64,000 bases of DNA. Source: Yersinia rohdei ATCC 43380. Lineage in GTDB: Bacteria; Pseudomonadota; Gammaproteobacteria; Enterobacterales; Enterobacteriaceae. Of this stretch, positions 1 to 10,132 are shown piece after piece. The notes below the pieces were generated by a model. The model searched no databases. It saw nothing but the letters and a program-made list of their open reading frames with translations, and was not told the origin of the DNA. The first letter of the stretch is position 1. Each line of letters opens with the position of its first letter. The position numbers were made by a program, and so were the translations under genes. The stretch is taken from the NCBI RefSeq assembly GCF_000173775.1, contig NZ_ACCD01000016.1, positions 22,741 through 86,740 of the forward strand, given 5' to 3'.

Positions 1-486
1 CGATTTGGTATTGTGCAGCGGCTAGAGTTTTATCAAGTGGCTGATTTAGAACATATTGTTTCGCGTAGCGCCAAGTGTCTGGGGCTGGAGTTAACACCGG
101 AAGGGGCACACCAGTTGGCGCGTCGTTCTAGGGGAACTCCTCGGATAACTAACCGTTTGTTGCGCCGTGTCCGAGACTTTGCAGAAGTCAGAGCAGACGG
201 TGCTATTAACGGAGATGTGGCGATGAAAGCACTGGATATGCTGAATGTTGATGCGGAAGGGTTCGATTTTATGGACCGCAAACTGTTGCTGGCGGTGATC
301 GATAAGTTTATGGGCGGCCCGGTGGGCCTGGATAATCTGGCTGCTGCTATTGGTGAAGAACGAGAAACCATCGAAGATGTGTTGGAGCCCTATTTAATCC
401 AACAAGGATTTATTCAGCGGACACCTCGTGGGCGTATTGCCACTAACCATGCGTATAAACATTTTGGTATTACTCGCGAAGAGTAA
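1..486 (+). CDS. ruvB: RuvB Holliday junction branch-migration ATPase, C-terminal part
   Basis: This is the 3' end of ruvB, cut by the left edge of the window; the frame is open from base 1. RuvB is the hexameric motor of the RuvAB complex that drives branch migration of Holliday junctions in the cytoplasm. The visible part covers the end of the AAA+ lid region, with the [21 protein letters not shown] segment of the sensor 2 helix near the start, and the C-terminal winged-helix DNA-binding domain with the TPRGR wing near the end. The Walker A and B motifs lie outside the window. A perfect 10-bp hairpin follows the stop. Recognition is by direct resemblance to enterobacterial RuvB. Confidence 0.97.
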   Translation, partial: RFGIVQRLEFYQVADLEHIVSRSAKCLGLELTPEGAHQLARRSRGTPRITNRLLRRVRDFAEVRADGAINGDVAMKALDMLNVDAEGFDFMDRKLLLAVIDKFMGGPVGLDNLAAAIGEERETIEDVLEPYLIQQGFIQRTPRGRIATNHAYKHFGITREE

Positions 487-498
487 ACCTGTTTGGTA

Positions 499-523
499 TA
501 GGGCTGAATCTGTTTCAGCCCTA
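499..523. terminator. Hairpin between convergent ruvB and dtpB
   Basis: The arms TAGGGCTGAA and TTCAGCCCTA form a perfect 10-bp stem with a 5-nt loop. It sits just after the ruvB stop and before the dtpB stop on the other strand. The following bases (TTATTTT about 8 nt later) are only moderately T-rich, so termination is likely but not certain. Confidence 0.6.
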
Positions 524-536
524 ATGATACTTATTT

Positions 537-2018
537 TCAGCTCGTGATTTTCTCAGTCACTGGTGTATTAATCATTCTATTGAGCCATGGAATAAGTAGT
601 GCCATAACCAAGGCGATAACCAGTGTGACCATACCGATTTTACCAAAAACATCAGTGTAAATAGGTAATGTCTCGAGTGGGTCAGTCATTCCTTCGGGGG
701 TTGCAGTAAAAGTTGCGACATAGCCACCAATCAGGAAGGATGCCGCTTGGGTCAGGAACCACATGCCCAGAATAAATCCCATCAGATATTGCGGGACTAA
801 TGCGGCCACCATCGCTAAACCCAACGCACTGATCATCAATTCCCCCAGGCTCTGGAATAAGTAAACCAGAACAATAAACCAAGGTGATGTCAGACCTTGA
901 GCATCAGCAAACCACATCCCAGCAGCAGCAGCGGTCAGAAAGCCCAGTGAACATAAAAACATGCCGACAGTAAATTTGGCGGGCATGGATAAGTCACGGT
1001 TTTTACTGCCCAAACGGGTATAAAGTGAAGCTAAAATGGGGCTGGCCACCACCACCCAAAACGGATTCAATGCCTGGAAACTAATCGGATTGATAGTAAA
1101 CCCAAGAATTTCGTGGTGAACATTATTGATAGCAAAGAAGTTTAGTGAGGTGGGCATTTGTGCATACAGAACATAAAACACTATGGCTTCAATCATCAGA
1201 ATAAATGCAACGAACATTTTATTGCGACCCAGTTGGTCTTGTTTTAATGCCTCTTTGAAGAAGATAAACACCACAATCAGCGATAAGACGATCAGTACCA
1301 GGTTGGCGATAATGACATGATTCATCAACCAAGCGCAGACACAAATCATCACCAAGCTTCCGGCCAAAACCAACAACAAATTGCGCCAATTTAACGGTTT
1401 TGCATCTGGCTCAGAACCGATATTACGCACCATATGGCGGCAACAGAAATAGACCAGTAGCGCAAATATTAAACCAATGCCACACAAGTAATACGTAATG
1501 GTGTAACCGAAGCGTTCAGCTATAACTGGAGCCAATGATAATGACAGTAATGAACCAATATTTATCGACATATAAAACAGGGTAAAGGCGCCATCTAGCC
1601 GTGGATCTTTAGGTGGATAACATTTTGAGAGTAAGCTTGCTGGGTTGGCTTTAAATAAACCATTCCCGACGGCAATGGTTCCTAATGCGAAGAAAATTAA
1701 GTTAGGTTGATACAGTGATAAACCGGTAGCAAAATAGCCGGCAGCCAGCACGACGGCACCTAATACCATGGTGCGTTTAGTGCCTAATAAATGGTCACCG
1801 ACGTAGCCACCAATGGAAATCAAACCATAAACTAATGCCGCAAAAGCACCAAAAGTAATAAATGCCTGCTCTTGCGAGAAACCGAGTTGTGTAACGAAGA
1901 AGACAGCCAGAATCCCCTGAACACCGTAATAACCGAATCTCTCCCATAGTTCGACAAAAAAGATCATAAAAAACGGTTTAGGTTGCTGAAGTAAACCAGT
2001 GGGGGTGGTTCTATCCAT
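537..2018 (-). CDS. dtpB: Proton-dependent di/tripeptide transporter DtpB
   Basis: This inner-membrane protein belongs to the POT/PTR2 family and imports di- and tripeptides with protons. The 493-residue product starts [18 protein letters not shown], very close to E. coli DtpB and distinct from the longer N-terminus of DtpA. The family signature [10 protein letters not shown] lies at about residues 24-33, the GNGLFKANP motif at about 118, and the later FNPFW-like and [15 protein letters not shown] segments are present. About 14 hydrophobic segments are visible, as expected for the enterobacterial subfamily. It is transcribed alone, convergent with ruvB, from a possible sigma70 promoter in the upstream gap. 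Confidence 0.93.
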   Translation of the reverse strand: MDRTTPTGLLQQPKPFFMIFFVELWERFGYYGVQGILAVFFVTQLGFSQEQAFITFGAFAALVYGLISIGGYVGDHLLGTKRTMVLGAVVLAAGYFATGLSLYQPNLIFFALGTIAVGNGLFKANPASLLSKCYPPKDPRLDGAFTLFYMSINIGSLLSLSLAPVIAERFGYTITYYLCGIGLIFALLVYFCCRHMVRNIGSEPDAKPLNWRNLLLVLAGSLVMICVCAWLMNHVIIANLVLIVLSLIVVFIFFKEALKQDQLGRNKMFVAFILMIEAIVFYVLYAQMPTSLNFFAINNVHHEILGFTINPISFQALNPFWVVVASPILASLYTRLGSKNRDLSMPAKFTVGMFLCSLGFLTAAAAGMWFADAQGLTSPWFIVLVYLFQSLGELMISALGLAMVAALVPQYLMGFILGMWFLTQAASFLIGGYVATFTATPEGMTDPLETLPIYTDVFGKIGMVTLVIALVMALLIPWLNRMINTPVTEKITS

Positions 2019-2319
2019 GATAGGTTGCCTCTACGGGGTCATTGTTCTGCGAAAATGAGGAGCCAATAAAGTCCATACAGAAGCTAAAAACCTTCCGCGC
2101 GAATATTATAATGCTCGTTTTATTTAGTTAATTCGCAGGGTATTACACTGGCTTGATGCAGTATTTGTGGTTGATCACACTAATTAAAATATTAAAATCA
2201 GAATTGATGATTGTAGGAGTGATATTGAAAGTATAGCTAACAAGGGCATTATTGTGGGGTGAGAGTGCGGGAGAGCGAATATTAGGGGCTTACAGAGATA
2301 AACCCCTATCGGGAAGTCA
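2019..2319. other. Intergenic region between dtpB and znuB
   Basis: About 300 bases without a supported gene. It holds the dtpB promoter candidate and, near 2287-2309, short arms TAGGGG/CCCCTA that could form a weak hairpin after znuB. A reading frame running from 2252 into znuB on the plus strand has no coding support. I see nothing else in it. Confidence 0.6.
2105..2133 (-). promoter_or_regulatory. Possible sigma70 promoter of dtpB
   Basis: On the minus strand a perfect TATAAT (plus-strand ATTATA at 2105-2110) lies about 90 bases before the dtpB start. A weak AATTAA stands 17 bases upstream as the -35 element. The -10 match is good and the -35 poor, so the assignment is tentative. Confidence 0.4.
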
Positions 2320-3105
2320 TTATCCGCGCGGTTTTTGTGACAGGCTCAGGATAAACATTGCTGCGGCGCAAAGTACCACGGAAGGCCCCGCAGGCGTATC
2401 GTATAACGCCGAGAAGGTTAAGCCGCCCGTCACGGCAACAATACCAATACCTATAGCGATTCCAGCCATTTGCTCTGGGGTTCGGGCAAAACGGCGCGCG
2501 GCGGCGGCAGGGATTATCAGCAGTGATGTGATAATCAGTGCGCCGACAAATTTCATCGATAGCCCTATGGTCAGCGCGGTAACTAGCATCAATAGCATTC
2601 GCACCCGCTCCAGATTAATTCCGTCCACGTGGGCTAATTCCGGGCTGATGGTCATTGATAACAGCGCCCGCCATTGCCAGCATAAGACGCCCAGAACCAC
2701 GACCACACCGGCGGCAATTAGCCAGATATCACTTAAGGTCACGGAAAGCAGATCGCCAAACAGGTAGGCCATTAAATCAACCCGCACATTGTGCATTAGG
2801 CTAACCACCACTAAACCCAGTGATAATGCGCTGTGGGCCATAATCCCCAGCAGGGTATCGACGGCCAGTTGTGGGCGACGTTCCAACCACACCAGTATCA
2901 GGGCTAATACCATGGTCATCACGATAACAGCATAGAATGGATTTACATTTAGCAGTAAACCGAATGCTACCCCCAATAAAGATGCGTGGGCCAATGTATC
3001 GCCAAAATAAGACATTCGACGCCAGACGACAAAAGATCCCAGCGGGCCGGCTGCAGTTGCCAGCAATACGCCAGCTAACCAGCCGGGCAGCAATAATTCA
3101 ATCAT
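2320..3105 (-). CDS. znuB: High-affinity zinc ABC transporter permease ZnuB
   Basis: ZnuB is the membrane permease of the ZnuABC zinc importer. The 261-residue product begins [20 protein letters not shown] and shows the usual series of hydrophobic helices of the ABC-3 permease family, with the conserved [15 protein letters not shown] stretch at about residues 35-50. Its start overlaps the end of znuC by 4 bases (ATGA type), indicating a translationally coupled znuCB operon. It should be derepressed together with znuA under zinc shortage through the Zur box upstream of znuC. Confidence 0.95.
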   Translation of the reverse strand: MIELLLPGWLAGVLLATAAGPLGSFVVWRRMSYFGDTLAHASLLGVAFGLLLNVNPFYAVIVMTMVLALILVWLERRPQLAVDTLLGIMAHSALSLGLVVVSLMHNVRVDLMAYLFGDLLSVTLSDIWLIAAGVVVVLGVLCWQWRALLSMTISPELAHVDGINLERVRMLLMLVTALTIGLSMKFVGALIITSLLIIPAAAARRFARTPEQMAGIAIGIGIVAVTGGLTFSALYDTPAGPSVVLCAAAMFILSLSQKPRG

Positions 3106-3860
3106 GCGTCGCGGCTCCCGCTATTTTTCAAAATTATTTTTCCGTGCAAATCATGGCGATGATTGTGGTGATGACGATAAACGGCTAATTGCTCGGCGCC
3201 GCGATTGCCAAACATGGCAATAAACTCCGGATGAGTTGAAACCACTTCGGGCGCACCTGAACAGCAAATATGTTGGTTAAGGCACAATACCTCATCAGTT
3301 TTAGCCATCACTAAATGCAAGTCATGAGACACCATTAGCACGGCGCAACCCAATTCTTTACGCAATTGCTCAATCAAGTCATACAGTGCCAATTGCCCAT
3401 TAACATCAACCCCTTGCGTTGGCTCATCCAACACTAATAATTGTGGTCGATTTAATAATGCTCGAGCCAAGAGTACGCGTTGGTTTTCGCCACCGGACAA
3501 CTTTTGCATCGGTTGATCCAAAAGATGAGCAGCATGTACCCGTTTCAGGGCGGGCAGGATATCTGCTTTTTTTACACCTGGTTTTAACCGCATAAAACGG
3601 CTGACTGTCAGTGGCAGAGTGGCGTCCAGATGGAGTTTTTGCGGAACATAACCGATACGTAAACCAGGTTCACGAACCAGTGTCCCGCTGGTGGGCGCAA
3701 TCAGCCCCAACACCACACGAACCAGTGTCGATTTGCCAGCACCATTTGGCCCAAGTAGGGTAAGGATTCTCCCCGGGCGCAGAGACAGGGAAATATCATT
3801 GAGTACCCGCCGGCTACCAAAAGTGACGGATATCTTATTTAAAGTTACCAATGTAGACAT
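3102..3860 (-). CDS. znuC: Zinc ABC transporter ATP-binding protein ZnuC
   Basis: ZnuC is the cytoplasmic ATPase that powers zinc uptake through ZnuB. The 252-residue product has Walker [10 protein letters not shown] at about residue 38, the signature [16 protein letters not shown] at about 121, and Walker [13 protein letters not shown] at about 140. A histidine-rich segment ([14 protein letters not shown]) near the C-terminus is typical of ZnuC. It is the first gene of znuCB and is divergent from znuA with a 75-base shared regulatory gap. Confidence 0.96.
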   Translation of the reverse strand: MSTLVTLNKISVTFGSRRVLNDISLSLRPGRILTLLGPNGAGKSTLVRVVLGLIAPTSGTLVREPGLRIGYVPQKLHLDATLPLTVSRFMRLKPGVKKADILPALKRVHAAHLLDQPMQKLSGGENQRVLLARALLNRPQLLVLDEPTQGVDVNGQLALYDLIEQLRKELGCAVLMVSHDLHLVMAKTDEVLCLNQHICCSGAPEVVSTHPEFIAMFGNRGAEQLAVYRHHHNHRHDLHGKIILKNSGSRDA

Positions 3861-3885
3861 TATGATTACGTTTGCAGAACCGAGT

Positions 3886-3908
3886 GAATGTTATAATATT
3901 ACGCTTTC
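3886..3908. promoter_or_regulatory. Zur box between znuC and znuA
   Basis: The sequence GAATGTTATAATATTACGC, followed by TTTC, closely resembles the enterobacterial Zur operator (GAAATGTTATAwTATmACATTTC type), with the diagnostic core GTTATAATAT. It is the only such element in the divergent gap and could repress both znuCB and znuA when zinc is sufficient. Confidence 0.85.
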
Positions 3909-3935
3909 CCCATCAAAACGTCGAGAATTCGTATT

Positions 3936-4895
3936 ATGTTACATAAAAATAACTGGCTGAAGCGGGCAATGCTGGCGAGTGTAATTTTATTTGCCAACCC
4001 ATTTAATATTGCCTCTGCTGCGGTCGTTACATCAGTGCGTCCGTTAGGTTTCATCGCCGCCGCCATTGCTGATGGTGTGCTGCCGACTGAAGTTTTATTG
4101 CCCGATGGCGCATCGCCACACGATTATGCGCTGCGCCCATCAGATGTCCAGCGGTTACGTAGTGCTGAGCTGGTTATTTGGGTCGGGCCAGAAATGGAGG
4201 CATTCTTAACGAAACCACTAACGCAAGTTGCTGATAATAAAAAGATAGCTTTGGCGCAGTTACCTGGCGTCACACCTTTATTGATGAAAGGTGATGAACA
4301 TGACGAGCATGAAGGGGAAGACGCAGGGCATGACCATGATCATGCTACAGATAATCACAGTGACGAGCACCATCATGGCGAATATAACATGCATATTTGG
4401 TTGTCCCCAACCATAGCTAAACAATCTGCAATCGCCATTCACGACAGATTATTGGAACTTATGCCGCAAAATAAGGATAAATTAGATGCAAACCTGCGCC
4501 GATTCGAGGATCAACTAGCGCAAAATGAAAAAAATATTGCTACTATGTTAAAGCCTGCCCAAGGTAAGGGATACTTCGTTTTTCATGATGCCTATGGCTA
4601 CTTTGAAAAACACTTTGGCTTGAGCCCATTAGGGCATTTTACAGTCAATCCTGAAATACAACCTGGTGCGCAGCGTTTACATCAAATTCGAACACAACTG
4701 GTTGAGCAAAAAGCAGTATGCGTTTTTGCTGAGCCACAATTCAGGCCAGCCGTCATTAATGCTGTAGCCAAAGGAACTAACGTGCGTTCTGGCACCTTGG
4801 ACCCCTTGGGGAGCGGTATAGTATTAGGCAGGGATAGCTATGTGGACTTTATGTCTCAGTTGTCTAACCAATACGTGAGCTGCCTGAAAGATTAA
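3936..4895 (+). CDS. znuA: Periplasmic zinc-binding protein ZnuA
   Basis: ZnuA is the periplasmic solute-binding protein that captures Zn2+ and delivers it to ZnuB. The 319-residue precursor has a signal peptide of about 28 residues ending near NIASAA. The family's zinc ligands are seen in the SPHDYALRP (His) and [12 protein letters not shown] (His) segments. A long acidic, histidine-rich flexible loop (about residues 120-155, rich in HDEH, HDHDH and DEHHH) is characteristic of ZnuA rather than of the manganese-binding relatives. Transcription is divergent from znuCB through the Zur box, and mepM follows after 14 bases. Confidence 0.96.
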   Translation: MLHKNNWLKRAMLASVILFANPFNIASAAVVTSVRPLGFIAAAIADGVLPTEVLLPDGASPHDYALRPSDVQRLRSAELVIWVGPEMEAFLTKPLTQVADNKKIALAQLPGVTPLLMKGDEHDEHEGEDAGHDHDHATDNHSDEHHHGEYNMHIWLSPTIAKQSAIAIHDRLLELMPQNKDKLDANLRRFEDQLAQNEKNIATMLKPAQGKGYFVFHDAYGYFEKHFGLSPLGHFTVNPEIQPGAQRLHQIRTQLVEQKAVCVFAEPQFRPAVINAVAKGTNVRSGTLDPLGSGIVLGRDSYVDFMSQLSNQYVSCLKD

Positions 4896-4909
4896 AAGGA
4901 TACTCATAA

Positions 4910-6226
4910 GTGCAGCAGATAGTCCGAACTATCACCTTGGCGTATAGCAATCTCCCTCGACCTCACCGCATTATGTTGGGGTCGTTGACTGTAATGACGT
5001 TGGCCGTCGCTGTTTGGCGGCCTTTTGTTTATCATTCAGAGCATGAGCCTGTTGCGAAAAGTGTGGTATTAGATACCAGTCAGCCCCGTATTTTATTGCC
5101 GGAAGCCAGTGAACCCATTGATCAGCCCACTCCTGATGATGACATTCCGCAAGACGAATTAGATGCCAAAGATGCCAGTGAACCGGGCGTCCATGAGTAT
5201 GTTGTCTCAACCGGGGATACCCTGAGCAGCATTCTTACTCAATATGGTATTGATATCTCAGATGTTTCCTTATTAGCAACCCAAAACCGTGATTTACGTA
5301 ACCTGAAGATTGGGCAACAAATCTCTTGGACGGTTAATGACACCGGTGATTTGCAACGTATGGTATGGGAGGTTTCACGCCGTGAAACCCGTACTTATGA
5401 TCGTGTTGGCAATAATTTCAAAGAAACTAAAGAGTTGCAGAAAGGTGAGTGGAGCAACTCGGTTCTGACTGGGCGGCTTGACGGCAGCTTTGTCACCAGT
5501 GCTAAAAAGGCGGGTTTGACCAATACTGAGATTCGTGCAGTGACCAAAGCACTTCAATGGCAATTAGATTTCGCCAAATTGCGCAAGGGGGATCAGTTTT
5601 CAGTTTTGATGTCCCGCGAGGTTCTTGATGGTCGCCGTGAGCAGAGCCAATTGGTGGGGGTGCGCATGCGCTCCGGTGGTAAGGATTACTATGCGATTCG
5701 TGCCGATGACGGGAAGTTTTATGATCGCCAAGGGTCTGGTTTGGCACGTGGTTTCTTGCGTTTCCCCACGATAAAACAATTCCGTGTTTCGTCTAACTTT
5801 AATCCGCGCCGGCTTAACCCTGTGACTGGGCGCATTGCGCCACACAAAGGGGTGGATTTCTCTATGCCAGTCGGTACACCTGTACTGGCGGTGGGTGATG
5901 GCGAAGTGGTCATTGCGAAGCGAAGTGGGGCGGCGGGCAATTATGTTGCTATTCGTCATGGTCGCCAATATACCACGCGCTATATGCACTTGAAGAAACT
6001 GCTGGTTAAGCCAGGACAAAAAGTTAAACGTGGCGATCGTATTGCCCTGTCAGGTAACACTGGCCGTTCTACTGGCCCACATCTGCATTATGAATTTTGG
6101 ATGAACCAGCAAGCGGTTAACCCACTGACCGCCAAGTTACCGCGTTCCGAAGGGTTAACAGGTAAAGATCGTAACGAGTATATGGCTATTGCCAAGCAGG
6201 TCATTCCGCAGTTGCAACTGGATTAA
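4910..6226 (+). CDS. mepM: Murein DD-endopeptidase MepM
   Basis: MepM (YebA) cleaves D-Ala-mDAP cross-links in peptidoglycan and helps insertion of new strands. The 438-residue protein has a short cytoplasmic N-terminus, a membrane anchor at about residues 20-40, a LysM module at about 92-140 (HEYVVSTGDTLSSIL) and a C-terminal M23 peptidase domain with zinc ligands in HKGVD (about 313) and HLHYEFW (about 393). The start is GTG, preceded by AAGGA at a suitable distance, as in its E. coli counterpart. It follows znuA after 14 bases, the same neighbourhood as in E. coli, so co-transcription from the znuA promoter is possible. Confidence 0.95.
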   Translation: MQQIVRTITLAYSNLPRPHRIMLGSLTVMTLAVAVWRPFVYHSEHEPVAKSVVLDTSQPRILLPEASEPIDQPTPDDDIPQDELDAKDASEPGVHEYVVSTGDTLSSILTQYGIDISDVSLLATQNRDLRNLKIGQQISWTVNDTGDLQRMVWEVSRRETRTYDRVGNNFKETKELQKGEWSNSVLTGRLDGSFVTSAKKAGLTNTEIRAVTKALQWQLDFAKLRKGDQFSVLMSREVLDGRREQSQLVGVRMRSGGKDYYAIRADDGKFYDRQGSGLARGFLRFPTIKQFRVSSNFNPRRLNPVTGRIAPHKGVDFSMPVGTPVLAVGDGEVVIAKRSGAAGNYVAIRHGRQYTTRYMHLKKLLVKPGQKVKRGDRIALSGNTGRSTGPHLHYEFWMNQQAVNPLTAKLPRSEGLTGKDRNEYMAIAKQVIPQLQLD

Positions 6227-6301
6227 CTGTTATCCGGTTGCCACAAACTATCGGAGTGTTTATACCTAAAGTTATTGGTTTTGCAGGTAGACCGCAAACA
6301 A

Positions 6302-6345
6302 ACACATCCCGAATCAAATACTGAGATAATTGATTCGGGATGTGT
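6302..6345. repeat. Perfect 16-bp inverted repeat after mepM
   Basis: The arms ACACATCCCGAATCAA (6302-6317) and TTGATTCGGGATGTGT (6330-6345) are perfectly complementary with a 12-nt loop. There is no T-run behind it, so it is either a weak terminator or an RNA-stabilising hairpin between mepM and lpxM. Confidence 0.75.
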
Positions 6346-6423
6346 GAGTTGCTAATAATCCTGAAATTTCAATAGCTAAGGGACTAATATTATTAGTCCA
6401 CGGCCTATTCTAAGAGTTCCCCC

Positions 6424-7386
6424 ATGCATAAAGAGAAAAACGACGCTGCTGGTTTTATTCCGGTATTCAAGAAATCTTTCCTACATCCACGGTTTTGGGG
6501 GGTATGGCTAGGAACTGGCGCAATGGCAGCTCTGGCTTATGTGCCACCGAAATTCCGTGACCCATTATTGGCTGGCATTGGCCGTTTGGCCGGGAAATTT
6601 GCCAAAAGCGCCCGTCGTCGCGCCCGTATTAATCTTCTCTATTGTATGCCGGAATTACCCGAAGCAGAGCGGGAACATATTATTGATCAAATGTTTGCGA
6701 CTGCGGCCCAGCCTTTAATGATGATGGCGGAACTGTGTTTTCGCGATCCCAAGAAGGTGTTAACTCGGGTTCATTGGCATGGGTTAGATATTTTAGACCA
6801 ACTACAACAGCAGGAACGTAATGTTATTTTGTTGGTGCCCCACGCCTGGTCGATTGATATTCCGGCTATGCTATTAGCCGAGCAAGGCAAGCCGGTGGCT
6901 GGCATGTTCCATCATCAGCGCAATCCATTAATTGATTACTTATGGAACAGCGCCCGGTTGCGGTTTGGTGGGCGTATCCATGCACGCGACAGCGGCATTA
7001 AGCCATTTATCAGTTCAGTGCGTCAGGGATTTTGGGGATACTATTTACCCGATGAAGATTATGGCCCAGAGCAAAGTGAGTTTGTTGATTTCTTTGCGAC
7101 CTATAAGGCGACATTGCCCGCGGTGGGGCGGTTGATGAAAGTGTGTCGTGCGGCTATCGTGCCCATGTTCCCCGTCTATAATTATCGCGAACATCGCCTT
7201 GATATTTATATTCGTCCACCAATGGATGATTTAGCGGATGCCGATGATGTGTATATTGCCCGCCGCATGAACGAAGAAGTTGAGTTGCTGGTAAAACCGA
7301 ATCCTGAGCAATATACCTGGATACTTAAGCTATTGAAAACCCGCAAAGAAGGTGAGATAGAGCCTTATGTTCGTAAGGATCTCTAG
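6424..7386 (+). CDS. lpxM: Lipid A myristoyl/lauroyl acyltransferase LpxM
   Basis: LpxM (MsbB) adds the last secondary acyl chain to Kdo2-lipid A at the inner face of the cytoplasmic membrane. The 320-residue protein belongs to the HtrB/MsbB family: an N-terminal hydrophobic segment at about residues 24-42, the catalytic HX4D motif HAWSID with His140 and Asp145, and the family segments [10 protein letters not shown] and [10 protein letters not shown]. The length agrees with E. coli LpxM (323 residues). It is separated from mepM by about 200 bases and ends at a strong bidirectional terminator facing pykA. Confidence 0.94.
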   Translation: MHKEKNDAAGFIPVFKKSFLHPRFWGVWLGTGAMAALAYVPPKFRDPLLAGIGRLAGKFAKSARRRARINLLYCMPELPEAEREHIIDQMFATAAQPLMMMAELCFRDPKKVLTRVHWHGLDILDQLQQQERNVILLVPHAWSIDIPAMLLAEQGKPVAGMFHHQRNPLIDYLWNSARLRFGGRIHARDSGIKPFISSVRQGFWGYYLPDEDYGPEQSEFVDFFATYKATLPAVGRLMKVCRAAIVPMFPVYNYREHRLDIYIRPPMDDLADADDVYIARRMNEEVELLVKPNPEQYTWILKLLKTRKEGEIEPYVRKDL

Positions 7387-7401
7387 TGTTCGATTAGACA
7401 T

Positions 7402-7439
7402 AAAAAAGCCCGCTGTTGATTAGCGGGCTTTTTGTTTTT
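7402..7439. terminator. Bidirectional terminator between lpxM and pykA
   Basis: A stem AAAGCCCGCT/AGCGGGCTTT with a 7-nt loop is flanked by A-run and T-run (TTTTTGTTTTT), so it can act on both convergent genes. Confidence 0.9.
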
Positions 7440-7448
7440 AACTCAGTA

Positions 7449-8891
7449 TCACTCAACGCGGATGATACGGCTGGTGTTAGTGGTACCAATAGTTCCCATC
7501 ACGTCGCCTTGTGTGACAATAACCAAGTCGCCAGAAACCAAGAAACCTTTATCTTTCAGGCGATTAACTGCTTCAGTCGCAGCCAGCACGCCATCAGTAT
7601 GTGGGTCACAATACACCGGGGTAACACCACGATAAATAGCCGTCAGGTTTAACGTATGATCATGACGTGACATTGCAAAGATAGGTAAACCAGAGCTGAT
7701 ACGAGACATCATCAGTGCGGTACGGCCCGATTCAGTCATGGCGATAATTGCCGTGATGCCTTTCAGGTGGTTTGCCGCATACATGGTTGACATGGCAATG
7801 GCTTCTTCGACATTGTCGAATTGCACATCAAGGCGGTGCTTAGAGACATTAATACTTGGGATTTTTTCAGCACCCAGGCAAACACGCGCCATTGCAGCAA
7901 CAGTTTCTGCTGGATATTGCCCAGCGGCTGTTTCAGCCGACAACATCACGGCGTCAGTTCCATCCAATACGGCGTTCGCCACGTCCATAACTTCTGCACG
8001 GGTTGGCATTGGATTGGTTATCATCGATTCCATCATCTGGGTTGCGGTGATGACAGCGCGGTTAAGCTGACGAGCACGACGAATCAGTTTTTTCTGAATC
8101 CCCACCAGCTCAGGGTCACCAATTTCAACCCCCAAGTCACCACGGGCGACCATCACTACATCTGAGGCCAGAATGATATCATCCATGGCTTCGTCAGTTG
8201 CAACTGCTTCAGCGCGTTCAACTTTTGCCACAATTTGTGCATTACAACCCGCATCACGGGCCAAACGACGAGCATAATGCAAATCTTCGCCAGTACGTGG
8301 GAAAGACACGGCCAGGAAGTCCACACCAATTTTAGCGGCGGTGATAATGTCGGCTTTGTCTTTTTCTGTTAATGCTTCGGCTGACAAACCACCACCGAGC
8401 TTATTAATGCCTTTATTATTGGAAAGAGGGCCGCCGACAGTAACCTCGGTAAACACTTTCATGCCCTGAACTTCAATAACTTTCAGTTGTACTCGGCCAT
8501 CGTCCAATAACAGGATGTCACCGGGCACGACATCCGCGGGCAAGCCTTTATAGTCGATACCTACTTTGTCTTTATCACCTTCGCCTTTGGCCATATTGGC
8601 ATCCAGCAAAAATTTATCGTGTACGTTAAGGAATACTTTTCCTTCCTTAAAAGTAGACACCCGGATCTTAGGGCCTTGCAAATCGCCAAGAATAGCTACA
8701 TGACGGCCCAATCTGGCGGCAATCTCACGGACTTTATTGGCCCGTAATTCATGATCTTCAGCGCTACCATGGGAAAAATTCAGGCGGACTACGTTAGCAC
8801 CCGCAGCAATAATCTTTTCCAGATTATTATCGCGGTCAGTAGCGGGCCCCAGTGTAGTAACAATCTTGGTCCTTCTTAGCCGTCTGGACAT
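7449..8891 (-). CDS. pykA: Pyruvate kinase II
   Basis: PykA converts phosphoenolpyruvate and ADP to pyruvate and ATP in the last step of glycolysis. The 480-residue protein starts [19 protein letters not shown]; it has the substrate-binding RLNFSHGS segment, the catalytic VAKVERAEA region (about residue 222) and the [12 protein letters not shown] motif (about 247) for metal and substrate binding. Sequence and length fit the AMP-type isozyme PykA rather than PykF. GGAG precedes the ATG. A HexR-like operator lies about 70 bases upstream, between possible -35 and -10 elements, linking the gene to the HexR regulon with zwf. Confidence 0.95.
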   Translation of the reverse strand: MSRRLRRTKIVTTLGPATDRDNNLEKIIAAGANVVRLNFSHGSAEDHELRANKVREIAARLGRHVAILGDLQGPKIRVSTFKEGKVFLNVHDKFLLDANMAKGEGDKDKVGIDYKGLPADVVPGDILLLDDGRVQLKVIEVQGMKVFTEVTVGGPLSNNKGINKLGGGLSAEALTEKDKADIITAAKIGVDFLAVSFPRTGEDLHYARRLARDAGCNAQIVAKVERAEAVATDEAMDDIILASDVVMVARGDLGVEIGDPELVGIQKKLIRRARQLNRAVITATQMMESMITNPMPTRAEVMDVANAVLDGTDAVMLSAETAAGQYPAETVAAMARVCLGAEKIPSINVSKHRLDVQFDNVEEAIAMSTMYAANHLKGITAIIAMTESGRTALMMSRISSGLPIFAMSRHDHTLNLTAIYRGVTPVYCDPHTDGVLAATEAVNRLKDKGFLVSGDLVIVTQGDVMGTIGTTNTSRIIRVE

Positions 8892-9280
8892 CTTTTACTC
8901 CGTTGACTGATAAAGCATGGTGTTGTTAAAACAGCGGATAATAAATCCAATAGTAAAATGTAACTTTGCTACAAATTTACGGCGACCTATCTATGACAAC
9001 ATAATGTGTATCATAACACTGTGCTATCTATGTTATCCGCTTGCGGATGTAAAACTATCGATGTTAAAAACGGCCAACTTAGGGCAGTTTATGCATCAAT
9101 GACAACATTACAAAAGCGAGCTATTTACCCTCTGTTGACTCTACGAGTGCTAAAGCCAAAACATCATTTTTCAATAATACGTCAAATTTTTGTGACAGAA
9201 GATGCGCTAACACAAAACAAACTGACTTCGGTCACGGGTTGGTTACTTTTTGATACAATTTATTCTACGCCATTATTTAC
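8892..9280. other. Intergenic region between hexR and pykA
   Basis: About 390 bases without a supported gene. The pykA-proximal third holds the HexR-like site and a probable promoter. The rest, towards the hexR stop, is AT-rich; reading frames on the plus strand here run antisense into hexR and show no coding character. Confidence 0.6.
8959..8973 (-). promoter_or_regulatory. HexR-like operator of pykA
   Basis: TGTAACTTTGCTACA matches the outer halves of the known HexR palindrome (TGTARTwwwAYTACA). On the minus strand it falls between a possible AATTTG -35 and TACTAT -10 before pykA, a position suited to repression. Confidence 0.7.
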
Positions 9281-10132
9281 TTATAAAGCGCCTTTATCAA
9301 AGCGAGATTCTTTCAAGGCATCTTTAACCCGTTTCAGGTTGTCCCTGAATTTAGCCCCTCGACGTAGGGTAAACCCTGTTGCCAAAACATCAATTAATGT
9401 CAATTGGGCAATGCGCGATACCATCGGCATATACATATCAGTGTCTTCTGGCACATCCAGCAGCAGAGGTAATGTTGCCTCATTGGCGAGCGGCGTATCA
9501 CGCGAGGTAATGGCAATCACTGTGGCATCGTTTTCACGGGCTAAATGGGCCAGCTCGACCAGGCTTTTTGTACGCCCAGTATGAGATATCAATACCACGA
9601 CATCACCTTCAGTGGAATTCATACAGCTCATTCGCTGCATAACAATGTCATCAAAATAAATCACCGGTATATTGAACCGGAAGAATTTATTCATCGCATC
9701 GTGGGCCACGGCAGCAGAGGCCCCAAGGCCGAAGAACGAAATTTTCTTCGCTTGTGTCAATAAATCCACCGCGCGGTTAATCGCGGCGATATCGAGATTA
9801 TTTTTCGCCATGTCTAAACTGGCCATGGTCGATTCAAAAATTTTTCCAGTGTAAGCGGCTACACTATCATCCTCTTCAACATTACGGTTCACATAAGGTG
9901 TGCCATTTGCCAGACTTTGTGCCAAATGAAGTTTAAAATCAGGGAAACCTTTAGTGTCTAATCGACGACAAAAACGGTTTACCGTGGGTTCGCTGACGTT
10001 CGCCATTTTGGCGAGTGTGGCAATACTGGAATGGATAGCAGTTTGTGGGGAGGCGAGAATTACCTCGGCGACTTTCCTTTCCGATTTGCTCAGGAGGTCC
10101 AGATTATTTTGGATATTTTCCAGCGTATTCAT
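9281..10132 (-). CDS. hexR: HexR, RpiR-family transcriptional regulator
   Basis: HexR represses or activates central carbon genes (zwf, edd, eda, pykA, gapA in various gammaproteobacteria) and responds to 2-keto-3-deoxy-6-phosphogluconate. It has an N-terminal RpiR helix-turn-helix (about residues 1-75, with NVSEPTVNRFCRRL as recognition region) and a C-terminal SIS sugar-phosphate domain (about 120-260, with GLGASAAVAHDA and SHTGRTKS). The frame is open 12 codons further upstream, but MNTLENIQ aligns with the E. coli start, so 10132 is chosen; the ribosome site is weak for either choice. It is divergent from zwf. Confidence 0.94.
   Translation of the reverse strand: MNTLENIQNNLDLLSKSERKVAEVILASPQTAIHSSIATLAKMANVSEPTVNRFCRRLDTKGFPDFKLHLAQSLANGTPYVNRNVEEDDSVAAYTGKIFESTMASLDMAKNNLDIAAINRAVDLLTQAKKISFFGLGASAAVAHDAMNKFFRFNIPVIYFDDIVMQRMSCMNSTEGDVVVLISHTGRTKSLVELAHLARENDATVIAITSRDTPLANEATLPLLLDVPEDTDMYMPMVSRIAQLTLIDVLATGFTLRRGAKFRDNLKRVKDALKESRFDKGAL

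Noticed and set aside
2168..2182. CRP-like TGTGGTTGATCACA upstream of dtpB
   Set aside because: The half-sites are spaced by four instead of six bases, so it does not fit the CRP operator.
2252..2767. A 171-codon frame on the plus strand over znuB
   Set aside because: It is antisense to znuB; the serine/threonine/isoleucine-rich translation is typical of a shadow frame.
9006..9584. A 192-codon frame antisense to the end of hexR
   Set aside because: More than half lies opposite hexR, which is a clear gene; the rest is AT-rich intergenic DNA without coding character.
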